A stretch of 64,000 bases of DNA from Opisthocomus hoazin. Lineage: Eukaryota; Chordata; Aves; Opisthocomiformes; Opisthocomidae. The first letter of the stretch is position 1. Each line of letters begins with the position of its first letter. The notes below the pieces were generated by a model that was not told where the DNA came from, ran no database searches, and saw only the letters and a program-made list of their open reading frames with translations. Made by a program: the position numbers and the translations under genes. Shown here piece after piece: positions 40,701-48,289 of the stretch. The stretch lies in NCBI RefSeq assembly GCF_030867145.1, contig NC_134415.1, positions 12,440,417 to 12,504,416 of the forward strand, given 5' to 3'.

Positions 40701-41531
40701 ACTTCCTAAGGATGTGACTCTTTTTCTGTCCTCCTGTAAAACTGTAGTTTAGATTTCCAGGTGTTTCAGGTAGTTTCAGTGCTCATTCATTCCTACATTA
40801 TCTTGATCTTAATTTTGGTGCTGTATGCAAACAAAGAGATTCAAAGACCAGATTTAAGTTGTATATCATGTGATCCTCAATATCCCTTGAAGAGCCGGCT
40901 TTTCTTGCATGGCTGACTCATGCTTGCCTGCCTCAAGTACAAAACAATGTGCAGGCTTATCCTCAGAAGGGGTCTGTCTGCTCAAAGAGGGATGCAGTAG
41001 GCCAGCAGCAGCTTTGAAGCTCCTCAAAGAGAAGAAACAGAAGCCTTCCATGATGTAAATACAAGTGAAAGGATGGCCAAATGAGAGATAATTCTAATTA
41101 CACACTCGAAGAATTCATTCTGACAAAAATGATTGTTTCGAAATCCCTGTGGCAGAGAGGAACAGGCTGTTTTGGAATCTGTGAACTAGAAGGAGATCAG
41201 AGGATCCAGGTCCTCTGTCTCCTTTCCCTTAGACCGGCTCGCTCGGTGTGCAGGACTTACATTGGCCAAAGTGAAGGAATCGGATCCTTAGTATTGCTCC
41301 TTTTCTCCTCTGTGTGAGGACCATAAGGAGATCCTGGCAAGGGAAAAGCGGTGTAATTGCCAGTCCTGAGAAGAATACTTATCAAGACAAAGCATTATTC
41401 TCTGCTGCCTTTCAGGTGAGCCCTTTACTCAGGAAGAAATGGAGGACATGCTCTCCACTGCTCTAGATCCAGAAACAAACACTGTTCGCTACAGAGACTA
41501 CATTTCAATGATGGTAATAGATGAAACTTAA
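10735..41531 (+). CDS. EFCAB2: EF-hand domain protein 2 / dynein regulatory complex subunit 8
   Basis: Seven coding exons (10735-10762, 28839-28923, 34228-34300, 38284-38363, 40201-40243, 40344-40410, 41416-41531) join in phase at GT-AG junctions to give 163 residues, about the length I recall for vertebrate EFCAB2. The segments [43 protein letters not shown] and the ending MMVIDE match the remembered family. The product is a calmodulin-like subunit of the nexin-dynein regulatory complex, which links outer doublets of motile cilia and flagella and controls dynein. EF loops at residues 28-39, 106-117 and 143-154 are degenerate at several Ca2+ ligand positions, suggesting a structural role. The start at 10735 lies in a CpG island and gives the expected MA-E-K type N-terminus. 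An upstream ATG at 10710 is out of frame. KIF26B follows downstream on the same strand. Confidence 0.95.
14766..15240 (-). pseudogene. Candidate retroposed sequence with poly(A) tail
   Basis: Read on the minus strand, a GC-rich block ends in AATAAA (14797-14802), 16 more bases and then a run of 15 A (14766-14780), the layout of a reverse-transcribed polyadenylated RNA. A minus-strand frame from 15190 to 14798 has a Ser-rich, coding-like end ([14 protein letters not shown]) and stops at the TAA inside AATAAA. The composition contrasts sharply with the AT-rich intron around it. I do not recognise the parent gene and could not define target-site duplications. Alternatives are a chance A-tract next to a GC-rich patch, or a minus-strand terminal exon. 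Confidence 0.4.
15370..15490 (-). repeat. Possible ancient CR1/L3-type LINE tail
   Basis: The words taagattggaagggatttcc, cagtccagcctggggctgat and ctgttttaaaaatggtaagg follow the order of an old CR1/L3 3' region in reverse orientation. Divergence is high, so this is a judgement from remembered repeat families. Confidence 0.35.
21447..21475. repeat. Composite palindrome
   Basis: The perfect palindrome AATGCCATGGCATT (21447-21460) overlaps a second one, ATGGCATTTAAAATGCCAT, with a single central base. Short outer arms (gtagat / atctac) extend the dyad. It can form alternative hairpins, but no function is evident. Confidence 0.6.
28839..28923 (+). CDS. EFCAB2: EFCAB2 coding exon 2
   Basis: It is preceded by a pyrimidine-rich acceptor (tttctttttgcag) and followed by AG|GTTTGT. 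It encodes residues 10-37 and two bases of Arg38, including the EAFEVFDH helix and most of the first EF loop. In that loop, position 3 is Ala and position 6 is Lys where Asp/Asn and Gly are usual. Confidence 0.95.
29440..29880 (-). mobile_element. Ancient CR1/L3-like LINE fragment
   Basis: Scattered words match the remembered antisense of an old amniote CR1/L3 element in the right order: ggaagtccatttagcccagt, taatgatttcatagctgtc, gctattccatagctctgg and gaaatgggacgaccagaact. It is heavily mutated and has no open frame. The young CR1 copy lies immediately to its right. Confidence 0.55.
29888..30533 (-). mobile_element. CR1 LINE, 5'-truncated 3' end
   Basis: The left edge is the reverse complement of the CR1 terminal repeat (atcatagaatcatagaatca), followed by ggttggaagggacc and catctagtccaacc. 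A minus-strand frame, 30371-29985, is open for 128 codons and shows the CR1 ORF2 C-terminal signature ([27 protein letters not shown]). The copy breaks off at agcgcacatt, so only the last 650 bp or so is present. It is non-autonomous and good evidence for an avian or reptilian genome. The intact frame suggests it is relatively young. Confidence 0.92.
30534..30553. repeat. 10-bp direct duplication at CR1 5' junction
   Basis: The unit atgcaatgtt occurs twice head to tail exactly where the CR1 copy is truncated. It may be a by-product of 5' truncation and repair during insertion. Confidence 0.55.
31315..31470. repeat. GC-rich minisatellite, 39-bp unit
   Basis: About four copies begin at 31315, 31354, 31393 and 31432, each starting ggctggggctgcc or a close variant. 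Because 39 is divisible by three, every frame reads as a 13-residue repeat, which creates spurious long open frames on both strands. It lies deep in EFCAB2 intron 2, so it is not coding for that gene. Confidence 0.85.
31647..31866 (-). mobile_element. CR1 LINE tail fragment
   Basis: It starts with atagaatcatcgaatcatta and ggttggaaaagacc, then tcaagtccaaccgtcacccc and ggatggggactccaccgctt, ending near cctaatgtccaatat. This is the reverse complement of the CR1 3' UTR and the last ORF2 codons. About 220 bp are retained. It is from a different subfamily from the 29.9-kb copy, judged by the sequence beside the tail. Confidence 0.9.
34228..34300 (+). CDS. EFCAB2: EFCAB2 coding exon 3
   Basis: The acceptor is ttccttgcag and the donor AAG|GTAAGG. 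It completes Arg38 and encodes [11 protein letters not shown] followed by the PTEAEL helix, ending at Lys62. This is the exiting helix of EF-hand 1 and the start of the next helical pair. Confidence 0.95.
34301..38283 (+). other. EFCAB2: EFCAB2 intron 3
   Basis: This is AT-rich sequence with a few long open frames (34782-35309 and 36941-37432) that have no recognisable motif and no splice support. A small GC-rich patch lies at 37.67-37.9 kb. No repeat family is identified. Confidence 0.6.
38284..38363 (+). CDS. EFCAB2: EFCAB2 coding exon 4
   Basis: The acceptor is acgtttag and the donor AAG|GTAATG. It encodes [19 protein letters not shown] and the helix after it, residues 63-88. This acidic segment replaces a canonical second EF loop, as in other EFCAB2 proteins. 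Confidence 0.95.
38364..40200 (+). other. EFCAB2: EFCAB2 intron 4
   Basis: This is ordinary intronic sequence, AT-rich at the left and mixed at 39.0-39.9 kb. I see no supported gene or repeat family in it. Confidence 0.6.
40201..40243 (+). CDS. EFCAB2: EFCAB2 coding exon 5 (43 nt)
   Basis: A small exon encoding residues 89-103 ([15 protein letters not shown]). The acceptor is gatggtttcag. The donor GAG|GTCTGT is weak beyond the GT, and the following intron is only 100 bp (40244-40343). The phase fits both neighbours and the peptide is a conserved part of the family. Confidence 0.92.
40344..40410 (+). CDS. EFCAB2: EFCAB2 coding exon 6
   Basis: The acceptor is ttttctttaaag and the donor AAG|GTAAGA. 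It encodes residues 104-125 and the first base of Gly126, containing the third EF-hand loop [12 protein letters not shown]. That loop keeps Asp1, Gly6 and Glu12 but has Lys at position 3 and Cys at position 5. Confidence 0.94.
40411..41415 (+). other. EFCAB2: EFCAB2 intron 6
   Basis: About 1 kb of ordinary intronic sequence. Nothing further is supported. Confidence 0.6.
41416..41531 (+). CDS. EFCAB2: EFCAB2 coding exon 7 (terminal)
   Basis: The acceptor is gctgcctttcag. It encodes [13 protein letters not shown], a degenerate fourth EF loop ([12 protein letters not shown]) and the conserved ending MMVIDE plus Thr163, then stop TAA at 41529-41531. Confidence 0.95.
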
Positions 41532-41651
41532 GATATTCCCCTTCAGTTTTTGAGATGCCTTTTGGTAACAGCAGTGTAGCTTGGCAGTTAGTTGAAATAT
41601 GTATTTTAAAGTATAACAAAGCTCAGCGTGAGACCTTGTGCTTCTAATTAA

Positions 41652-41657
41652 AATAAA
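41652..41657 (+). terminator. EFCAB2: EFCAB2 poly(A) signal AATAAA
   Basis: A canonical AATAAA lies 121 bases after the EFCAB2 stop codon, with TG-rich sequence (ctgtgtagct) just downstream. It implies a short 3' UTR of about 140 bases. Confidence 0.75.
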
Positions 41658-42295
41658 ATCTGTGTAGCTATATTTCCTTGAGTTCTGTATACATATTGAA
41701 ATATATTCACACCTGGAAAAAGAGCTCTTGACAGAAATACTGTCTAAGGTCTGGAAAAGAAATCGTGGAATTTGATTTGAAAAATAACAGGAAAAATAAT
41801 GTCAATGGAATTGAGAAATGACTTCATAATTGCTTCTGAAACACTAATGGAAAATTGGACCTGTGAAAGTGGGTAATAAGTAGATAGCTGAGTACCTTAA
41901 GAAGACTAAAATTGTGAAGGCATGCTACTAAGATAAAGCTTTTATATTAAAATGTAATCCCTGTTTGTGTTTAACTAATACGGCACCAGGTCGGTTACCA
42001 CTTTTGAAATAAGGTAATAGATCAAATAAACTTTCTACGGTTTTCAGTTTTTGCAAAATATTTGTGCTGTGTTTACTGCAGGCAATTAAGCTGGACCCGT
42101 TAGTTCCATTTTACATTACTCATCCATTGGCACATGGTATTTTGCTTCCATTTTAAACGTGCAGGTAACACTCAAACCATTGCCATAGTCAAATTTACAA
42201 ACAAAGTAATCCTTGGGAACATTTCTCTTTCTATAGGCAATAAACAGTTCCCCTTTCATAACCAGTGTGAAAATCAGGAGCTAAACCTGTTCAAA

Positions 42296-42780
42296 ACTGT
42301 GTTCAGTTTTGGGCTCCTCACTATAAGAAGGACATTGAGGTGCTGGAGTGTGTCCAGAGAAGGGCAACGAGGCGGTGAGGGGTCTGGAGAACAAGTCTTA
42401 TGAGGAGCAGCTGAGGGAGCTGGGGCTGTTTAGTCTGGAGAAGAGGAGGCTGAAGGGAGACCTTGTTGCTGTCTACAACTACCTGAAAGGAGGTTGTAGT
42501 GAGGTGGGTGTTGGTCTCTTCTCCCACGTAACTAGCGATAGGACGAGAGGCAATGGCCTCAAGTTGCGTTAGGGGAGGTTTAGATTGGATATTAGGAAAA
42601 ATTTCTTTCCTGAAAGAGTGGTCAAGCATTGGAACAGGCTGCCCAGAGAAGTGGTGGAGTCCCCATCCCTGGAGGTGTAGGTGTGGCACTTTGGGATATG
42701 GTTTAGCAGGCATGGTGGTGTTGGGTGGATGATTGGACTTGATGATCTTCGAAATCTTTTCCAAACTATGATTCTGTGAT
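42296..42780 (+). mobile_element. CR1 LINE, 5'-truncated 3' end
   Basis: The forward copy begins near gttcagttttgggctcctca and runs through the ORF2 tail ([20 protein letters not shown] at 42405-42470) to attctgtgat. A TAG at 42570-42572 breaks the ORF2 frame, so it is a dead copy. It lies about 0.6 kb after the EFCAB2 poly(A) signal, in opposite orientation to the two intron copies. Confidence 0.9.
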
Positions 42781-45142
42781 AGAACTGGAATTTGATTTTC
42801 ATAAACTGATGAAGCACCGCTTTTGGAAAGATGTTAGTGTAGAATATGTGTCTCAACTACCCTTACTAGAAGACCACCACAGACCTCACTGCTTTTCTCA
42901 CTTCTAGCTTAATCATTTTCTTGACTGTTACTGTATCATTGTCCTTTAACCTGAGTTCGAGCTCTCCCCTCGAGTTCTTGCCTTGTACATTCCCTGCTAA
43001 CAAGTGACCAGCGGTTGCCCTCAGTTGAGGAAGTCCCAGCTTGTAGGAGAAGATTCTGTGGTCTGGTCTCTAAGGACCTTGTACTTTGTGCTCCACGCCT
43101 TTGACCCATTTCTGTTTTTCCACTCTCTGCCAAGTTTGGTTTCCTCCTGTACAGTGTCCCGCCACTCCTCTGTCTTAACCACGCATCCCAGCTCTGTGTC
43201 CTCAACAGACTCCATCAGCTGGTGGGATCCGGGGAAGACTGACACGCAGAGGCGCTGAGTGCGTTACACCCTGTCATGCCCCACTAGCAGCAGGGCTGAA
43301 AACAGCACAGGGCTCCTCGTGTCAGGTCTTCTACTCAACCTGTTGATTTCCCTTGAGCTGGAAGCTTGGAGGAGCTGTTTTCATACACAGCTGCAAGGGA
43401 GCTGCTGTCCTTCACAAAGAAGTGATTAGCACGATCTAAATGTGGTGACGGAAGCAATCTGAAAGAGACCATTTGTTAATTCTCTTTTTATTTCTCTAAC
43501 CCAAATTGCCTTTCACTGATATTTTCTTAAACAGTAGGCAACAATGCAGGTAAACAACATTTGCCTACCTCTAAGCTGGGTTTCCATCTGGGAGTCACTG
43601 TTGTACTGTCCTAAGACTCTGCAATCCGCTCTTGTTAATACATTTACTCTGTATTTCATTTCTTTGTCAGTAAGAATGAAAAAAAAAGGTAATCATTAGT
43701 GTTATAATGTGTGAAGATACAGGTTTTTGAAGATTAAAGCAAGAGCAACAAAGGCCCATTAAGAAAATATATTTTTGTATTATCCCTCTTTAGTCTCTCT
43801 TTGGAAGCTAAAATTATTTTCCCTAGATGAATCCCTCTTCCGTTTGATATACCGTGTGTTCTACTGGAGCTCTAACACAGCTGGCAGGAGTACAAGTTTC
43901 ATTCATATTCTGCAGCCTGGGAGCCACTGTCAGCCTCCGCTTGCATATCAGCAGGAGGATGCTTGTTTCGGGAAGTCATTTCATAGCTCGCAGTGCTCCA
44001 GAGGGAACACGATTTGTTTCTGGTGGTGCTACCCCAGAGGCTGCCTCAGCTACTGCTGCACCAAGTCGGGATGCCCACATACAACGTGGTTACAATTCAT
44101 GGTGCAGATAGGTTCTTAACATGTATGCTTTGATGATATATATAATTTTTATCCTGCAGTCCTCAAATTCAAGGGAAGAGGGTGTTCTGGCAATGAAAAA
44201 GTGGGATTGTGTCTGACTTTATCACACCGCAGCTCCTTCAGCCCCATCTTCTTATAGCTGTCCCCAGGAAAGATGTGTGCAAATGGGACAGATAAAAACA
44301 AGTTGCATTCTTCCCTTTGGGCAGAAGCAACCGAATTCCATTGCCTGGGGAGTTTCCAAACGGGGGTGAAGGCAGTGTCGAGAGCCAACCTCAGACTCTG
44401 TAGGACCCTAAAAGCTGAGTGCTCCCTGCCAGGTAGGATCACGTAGCCGTGATCTGACCGGCTTCTGAGGGAACTGCCCCGTGGGTCACCCCAGAAGCAG
44501 CTGAGCAGTGCCGCGCACGACTGGTCCCTTGCCCTTGTCTTTCACGACTTGCCAGCCCGTGCTGTGCCCACCCATGTCCCCGTGGTGGTGGTGGGCTGCG
44601 TAAGGGGAGGCTGCGAAGCTCCCTGGGACAGGCTCTCCCGAGTGCCCTGCGTCTCTGTGCTCCCTGGGGACAGGCAGGGTCCCATACCTGGGGGGGTGGA
44701 GGGGAGGCTTAGGGAACCATTTTGCAATAACTAAGAAGACCTCTGTTTCTAAATTTGAAGGGAAAAATACATGACTTTGTCCTCATCTTTGAGGTGGACA
44801 AATTGAACTGCCAAGTGGCCTTGAGCTGTCTCTTGCTGCGTGCCTCTCCTTGCTGGCTGTTTCGCCGCTTCCCTCCAGATCGGGAACAGAGATAAGGGAG
44901 TGGATCGCTCAGGAAGCCTCTAGGGAGGAGCCAGCCTTGCACCTGGACTAAATCCGCACCAGGGAGCAGAGCTTCTTCCCCGAGCAGAAACTGGGGAAGT
45001 CAGAGGGTTTTTGACCTAGCTGAACGAGCGAGAGGGAAGGGAACTCATTACCCAGATGTAAAAAGAAACAAAAAAGAAGAAATCAAAGAAGCAAACCCTG
45101 CAAATCATCTAGAAATACAGCTGAATCAGCAGGCTGTTTACA
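42781..45142. other. Intergenic stretch downstream of EFCAB2
   Basis: No gene is supported. One plus-strand frame at 43854-44111 is coding-like in its second half (GSHFIARSAPEGTRF), but it has no identifiable start, splice sites or relative. The rest is mixed AT-rich and moderately GC-rich sequence. Confidence 0.5.
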
Positions 45143-45331
45143 TCACTGCTGCAAGTTGTAGGCTGGACAAGACCGTACTTGTTTAAAACTTAAAGTAGGT
45201 TCAGCTCTGTCAGGGCATATCTGGTATATGGCGGAGGCCTTCTCCTCAGTCTTCCTGATATGGTGGAGAAATTCTTCCAGCTGCTGAACTTGTGTTTGGG
45301 AGTCCCGTTGCTCGTATTCCAGGTAACACAC
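45143..45331 (-). pseudogene. Coding-like frame, possible retrocopy or orphan exon
   Basis: A minus-strand frame of about 60 codons ends at TGA 45143-45145. It has codon choice and composition like real coding sequence and a strongly helical stretch (VQQLEEFLHHIRKTEEKASA). No strong acceptor is seen at its upstream end and no poly(A) signal is placed. I do not recognise the protein. It could be a relic exon, a retrocopy fragment or chance. Confidence 0.2.
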
Positions 45332-45601
45332 TGCTTTTTATGTTTCCCTCATTGGCTTTGGAGTTGCTTCTCCAAAACACCTTTCTGTCCACTAATGACA
45401 GTCCCATATATATTCACACCTGAAGGCTTCAACATTTTCCCATTGCAATGCATACCAGCCTGGTATTTACAGTTCTTTTTGACTCTCCACCGACTGTGGG
45501 CAGAAGCTGCAGGACTTCCTCCACCAAAAGGCTAAAGGGCCAGCATCAGACTGGGACTCCAGGAAGGGAACTGGGCTGTTCACCTGTGCACCCATGTTTT
45601 C

Positions 45602-45644
45602 ACAGAGGTAAGAGCCTGCAAAATGTTCAGGCTCTTACCTCTGT
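45602..45644. repeat. Perfect hairpin, 17-bp arms
   Basis: Arms acagaggtaagagcctg and caggctcttacctctgt are exact reverse complements around a 9-base loop. A perfect arm of this length in neutral DNA suggests a recent templated inversion rather than an old repeat. There is no T-tract, so it is not a bacterial-type terminator, and it is shorter than a typical microRNA precursor stem. Confidence 0.85.
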
Positions 45645-46011
45645 TTGGGCAACAAGAATATGCAATGTTTCTCCTCCTTTCTCTTGTTTCAGTCTATCTG
45701 TTCTCTTATACCTCTTTTCGTTAATCCAGTTGCATGATAACCTGCGGGGGTTGAAAATGCAAGAGAGTTTTGCTCTGCCGCACACTGCTGATGCCCTGCT
45801 GCTTTCTCTGGCAGCTGCCCGTATCGGGGTGCTGCATATCACCGAATCTAGCCTTGCTGCCACTGAAAGCAGCACTGGCATCTCAACCCTCATCCCAGGT
45901 GATGGGAAGAACTGAGGCCTTCAGTTTCAGGGGGGAAGGTGGCTGGGACGGGGACGGGAAGCTGTGATTTTTTAAGTCCTGTAATATGCTGTTATCATTG
46001 TGTAAAAGGGG

Positions 46012-46240
46012 GAGCGTAGTCTCGACAGGGAGGCACTGGGTTGGCAGTCAGGTTTCATTGTAGACTGTGAGAAGTGTTGGGTAAGTCACATAACCTCTCC
46101 CTCGCTGAACTTCCTAGCTATGAAGTCAGAGTAATTACAAGGAATAGGAGACAGGGAGTATCGGTCTTGCCTACCCAGACTGTCGACTGTTGTATCACTA
46201 ACTCTGATGTTTGCACAGTGTCTGGTACTAAAATGTTCTG
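46012..46240 (+). mobile_element. MIR-like (CORE) SINE fragment
   Basis: Words in order match the remembered MIR consensus: cactgggttggcagtcagg, gggtaagtcacataacctct, ctgaacttcctagctatgaa, gtcagagtaattac and gcacagtgtctggtac. It is an ancient tRNA-derived SINE, strongly diverged and inactive. Confidence 0.55.
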
Positions 46241-46659
46241 ATCAAAATCAGTGCCCACAGACCTCCTTGTCACATAATTAATAAAGTTCTCAGCCTTCGG
46301 GTCTTTTGTTGCAGACTGTACGTTCAGGTGGCAACTTCTAAGCAGGTCAGTCTACAGGCAGTGTTTGCTTTTCACTGAACACAACTCTGTTTCGTAGCGT
46401 CTCGTGCCGTGATAGGTTTGGTTGTAAAGCGAACTGTTGAAACATCTGGTCTTATTATTGGAGGGGTTTTTTGGGCACGTCAGTACTAGGTGTGGGGACT
46501 ATGCTGATTTAAAAGCTAAATAAAGATGTAGGTTGAAACAAAGCAGATTCTCCTGTTTAACCCATTTTGAATCCCTGAGGCTACTACTTGGCTTAGTATA
46601 GTTCTGAAAGCCAAGAAAATGTTATTCATTACGCTCAAAAGATTGATCACAGCATTTAT

Positions 46660-46750
46660 ATCCCGAGGCCCAAATCCTGAAGCCCTTATTCAGCCAGAAC
46701 TCCCGTTGACTTCAAAGAGAGTGCTGTCTGCAGAAGAGCTTCAGAAATAG
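46660..46750. repeat. Ancient palindromic amniote repeat
   Basis: The stretch ggcccaaatcctgaagccct, attcagccagaactcccgtt and gacttcaaagagagtgctg resembles a well-known old palindromic repeat of turtles and birds whose arms meet at 'attgacttcaat'. The right arm is decayed (cagaagagcttcag). The family name is not certain. Confidence 0.4.
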
Positions 46751-48289
46751 TTATGTACTGGCTCACAAGGCACTGTGCAAACCTTTTAGTCTCTTCAAAC
46801 AAAGCCTCATCTGTGGAAGATCTAACAGAGATGTACAACTAGCACACAAGTTGTGCCATTGAAATGACCAAACCCGTAAAGACATGGGAGTAGGCAGTTA
46901 AGTCTTGTCTACAGTAATGCAAGCAAGCAAGATTCAATAAGAGTCAGCAGAAAGAACTTTTCCATACTGTTCAGAGTACAGAAAGTAAAATCTAGCGATG
47001 CTACTGCATGAAGGCTGAAAATTACCTCTTCCTGCCATTATGCTGGAAAAATACTGCAGCTTTAAAAACACCCACGTGTTGCTGCTGTGATTTCCTATAA
47101 AAAAACAATTCCTTTTATCCTGGACTCTATTCCTTTTAGAAGCCCTTTTAAAACAGACTTTCCTGTTCCAAAGACCTGCCTAAATGATAGCATGAAAGGA
47201 ACCAATAAGATGTTTCATGCAGAGGAAAGCCTGTGAATATTTCCTGCCAGAAGCAGTCTCTTTCCTGCCAGGATAACAGCATCTTTCAGTGCAGAACAGG
47301 TCCTAAGGTGTGTGTCGTGGTATGCCACCGTGTCTTCCCCTAGACACCAGCACAGTAATTAAAATAACCAGAGTGGAGTTCTCAGGTTTTCTAGAGGTGT
47401 CATTTTTTAGCTAATAATGCAAGAATTTGAAGCTACAATAGTTTAGGTTTTACAGTAATGGAATACTAAGGATGTGGTGCAGTCCAGATGGAAACTAGTT
47501 GCAAAGGCTGAATTTTAGCTTCATTTTAGTTTATAGTAACCCAGCCAAGAAAAACACAGTAGTTCAACTTCAAGGACATCTCTATTGAAACATCTGTTTA
47601 CATGGTGAAGTTGCACTCAGTACTGCAGAGGCAAAACTAAAAAACGCACCAGTAGCCAGTTTTCATATGGTGTCAAGTTGTTGCCTTGAGAAGCAATGCA
47701 TTCTTCAGAGCCCCCCCAAACACAAAGGTGCATTCGAATTCAACTCAAATTTGATGGAAAACTGAGAACCTGTCTCTAGTTCTTTGGGCTTCATCAGAGT
47801 TGCAGAGAGAGTTTGTTAAGCTAAATATGGTATTTTCCCATCAGCTGTTGAGATCAGTAGGGGAGAACTCTCTGAAGAAGTTGTCTGACTAGGAGTGGGA
47901 AGAAGACCCCTCTAAATGCAGGGCCCTTGGCTCAACCCATTCCTAGCAAGACAGAGAAAAAGGAAGAGCTCCGTTGTGCCACCAGAGCCAGAGTCTGTTT
48001 ACCTTCAGGGTATAAGACATGTCTGTTTGCTCAAGATAGCTATTATTCAGCTTACAGAGGCTGGCTTGACTCTGAGGTGTAGCTGTTTGAATGTAGTTTG
48101 TTATCATTGGTAGTTTCCTCGGGCACCTCCTCACCTGGAGGCAGAACGTGGTGCTGCTGTCATTCACCTTTTCATTACAGTAGCCCTATGAAGCTCAAGT
48201 CGGAAATAGCGTGTGCTCTGAAAAACCCCAGCTATCCCATCTAAGAACATGTAAGATGAAAAGCATGGGGGACACACAATAAAACCAGT

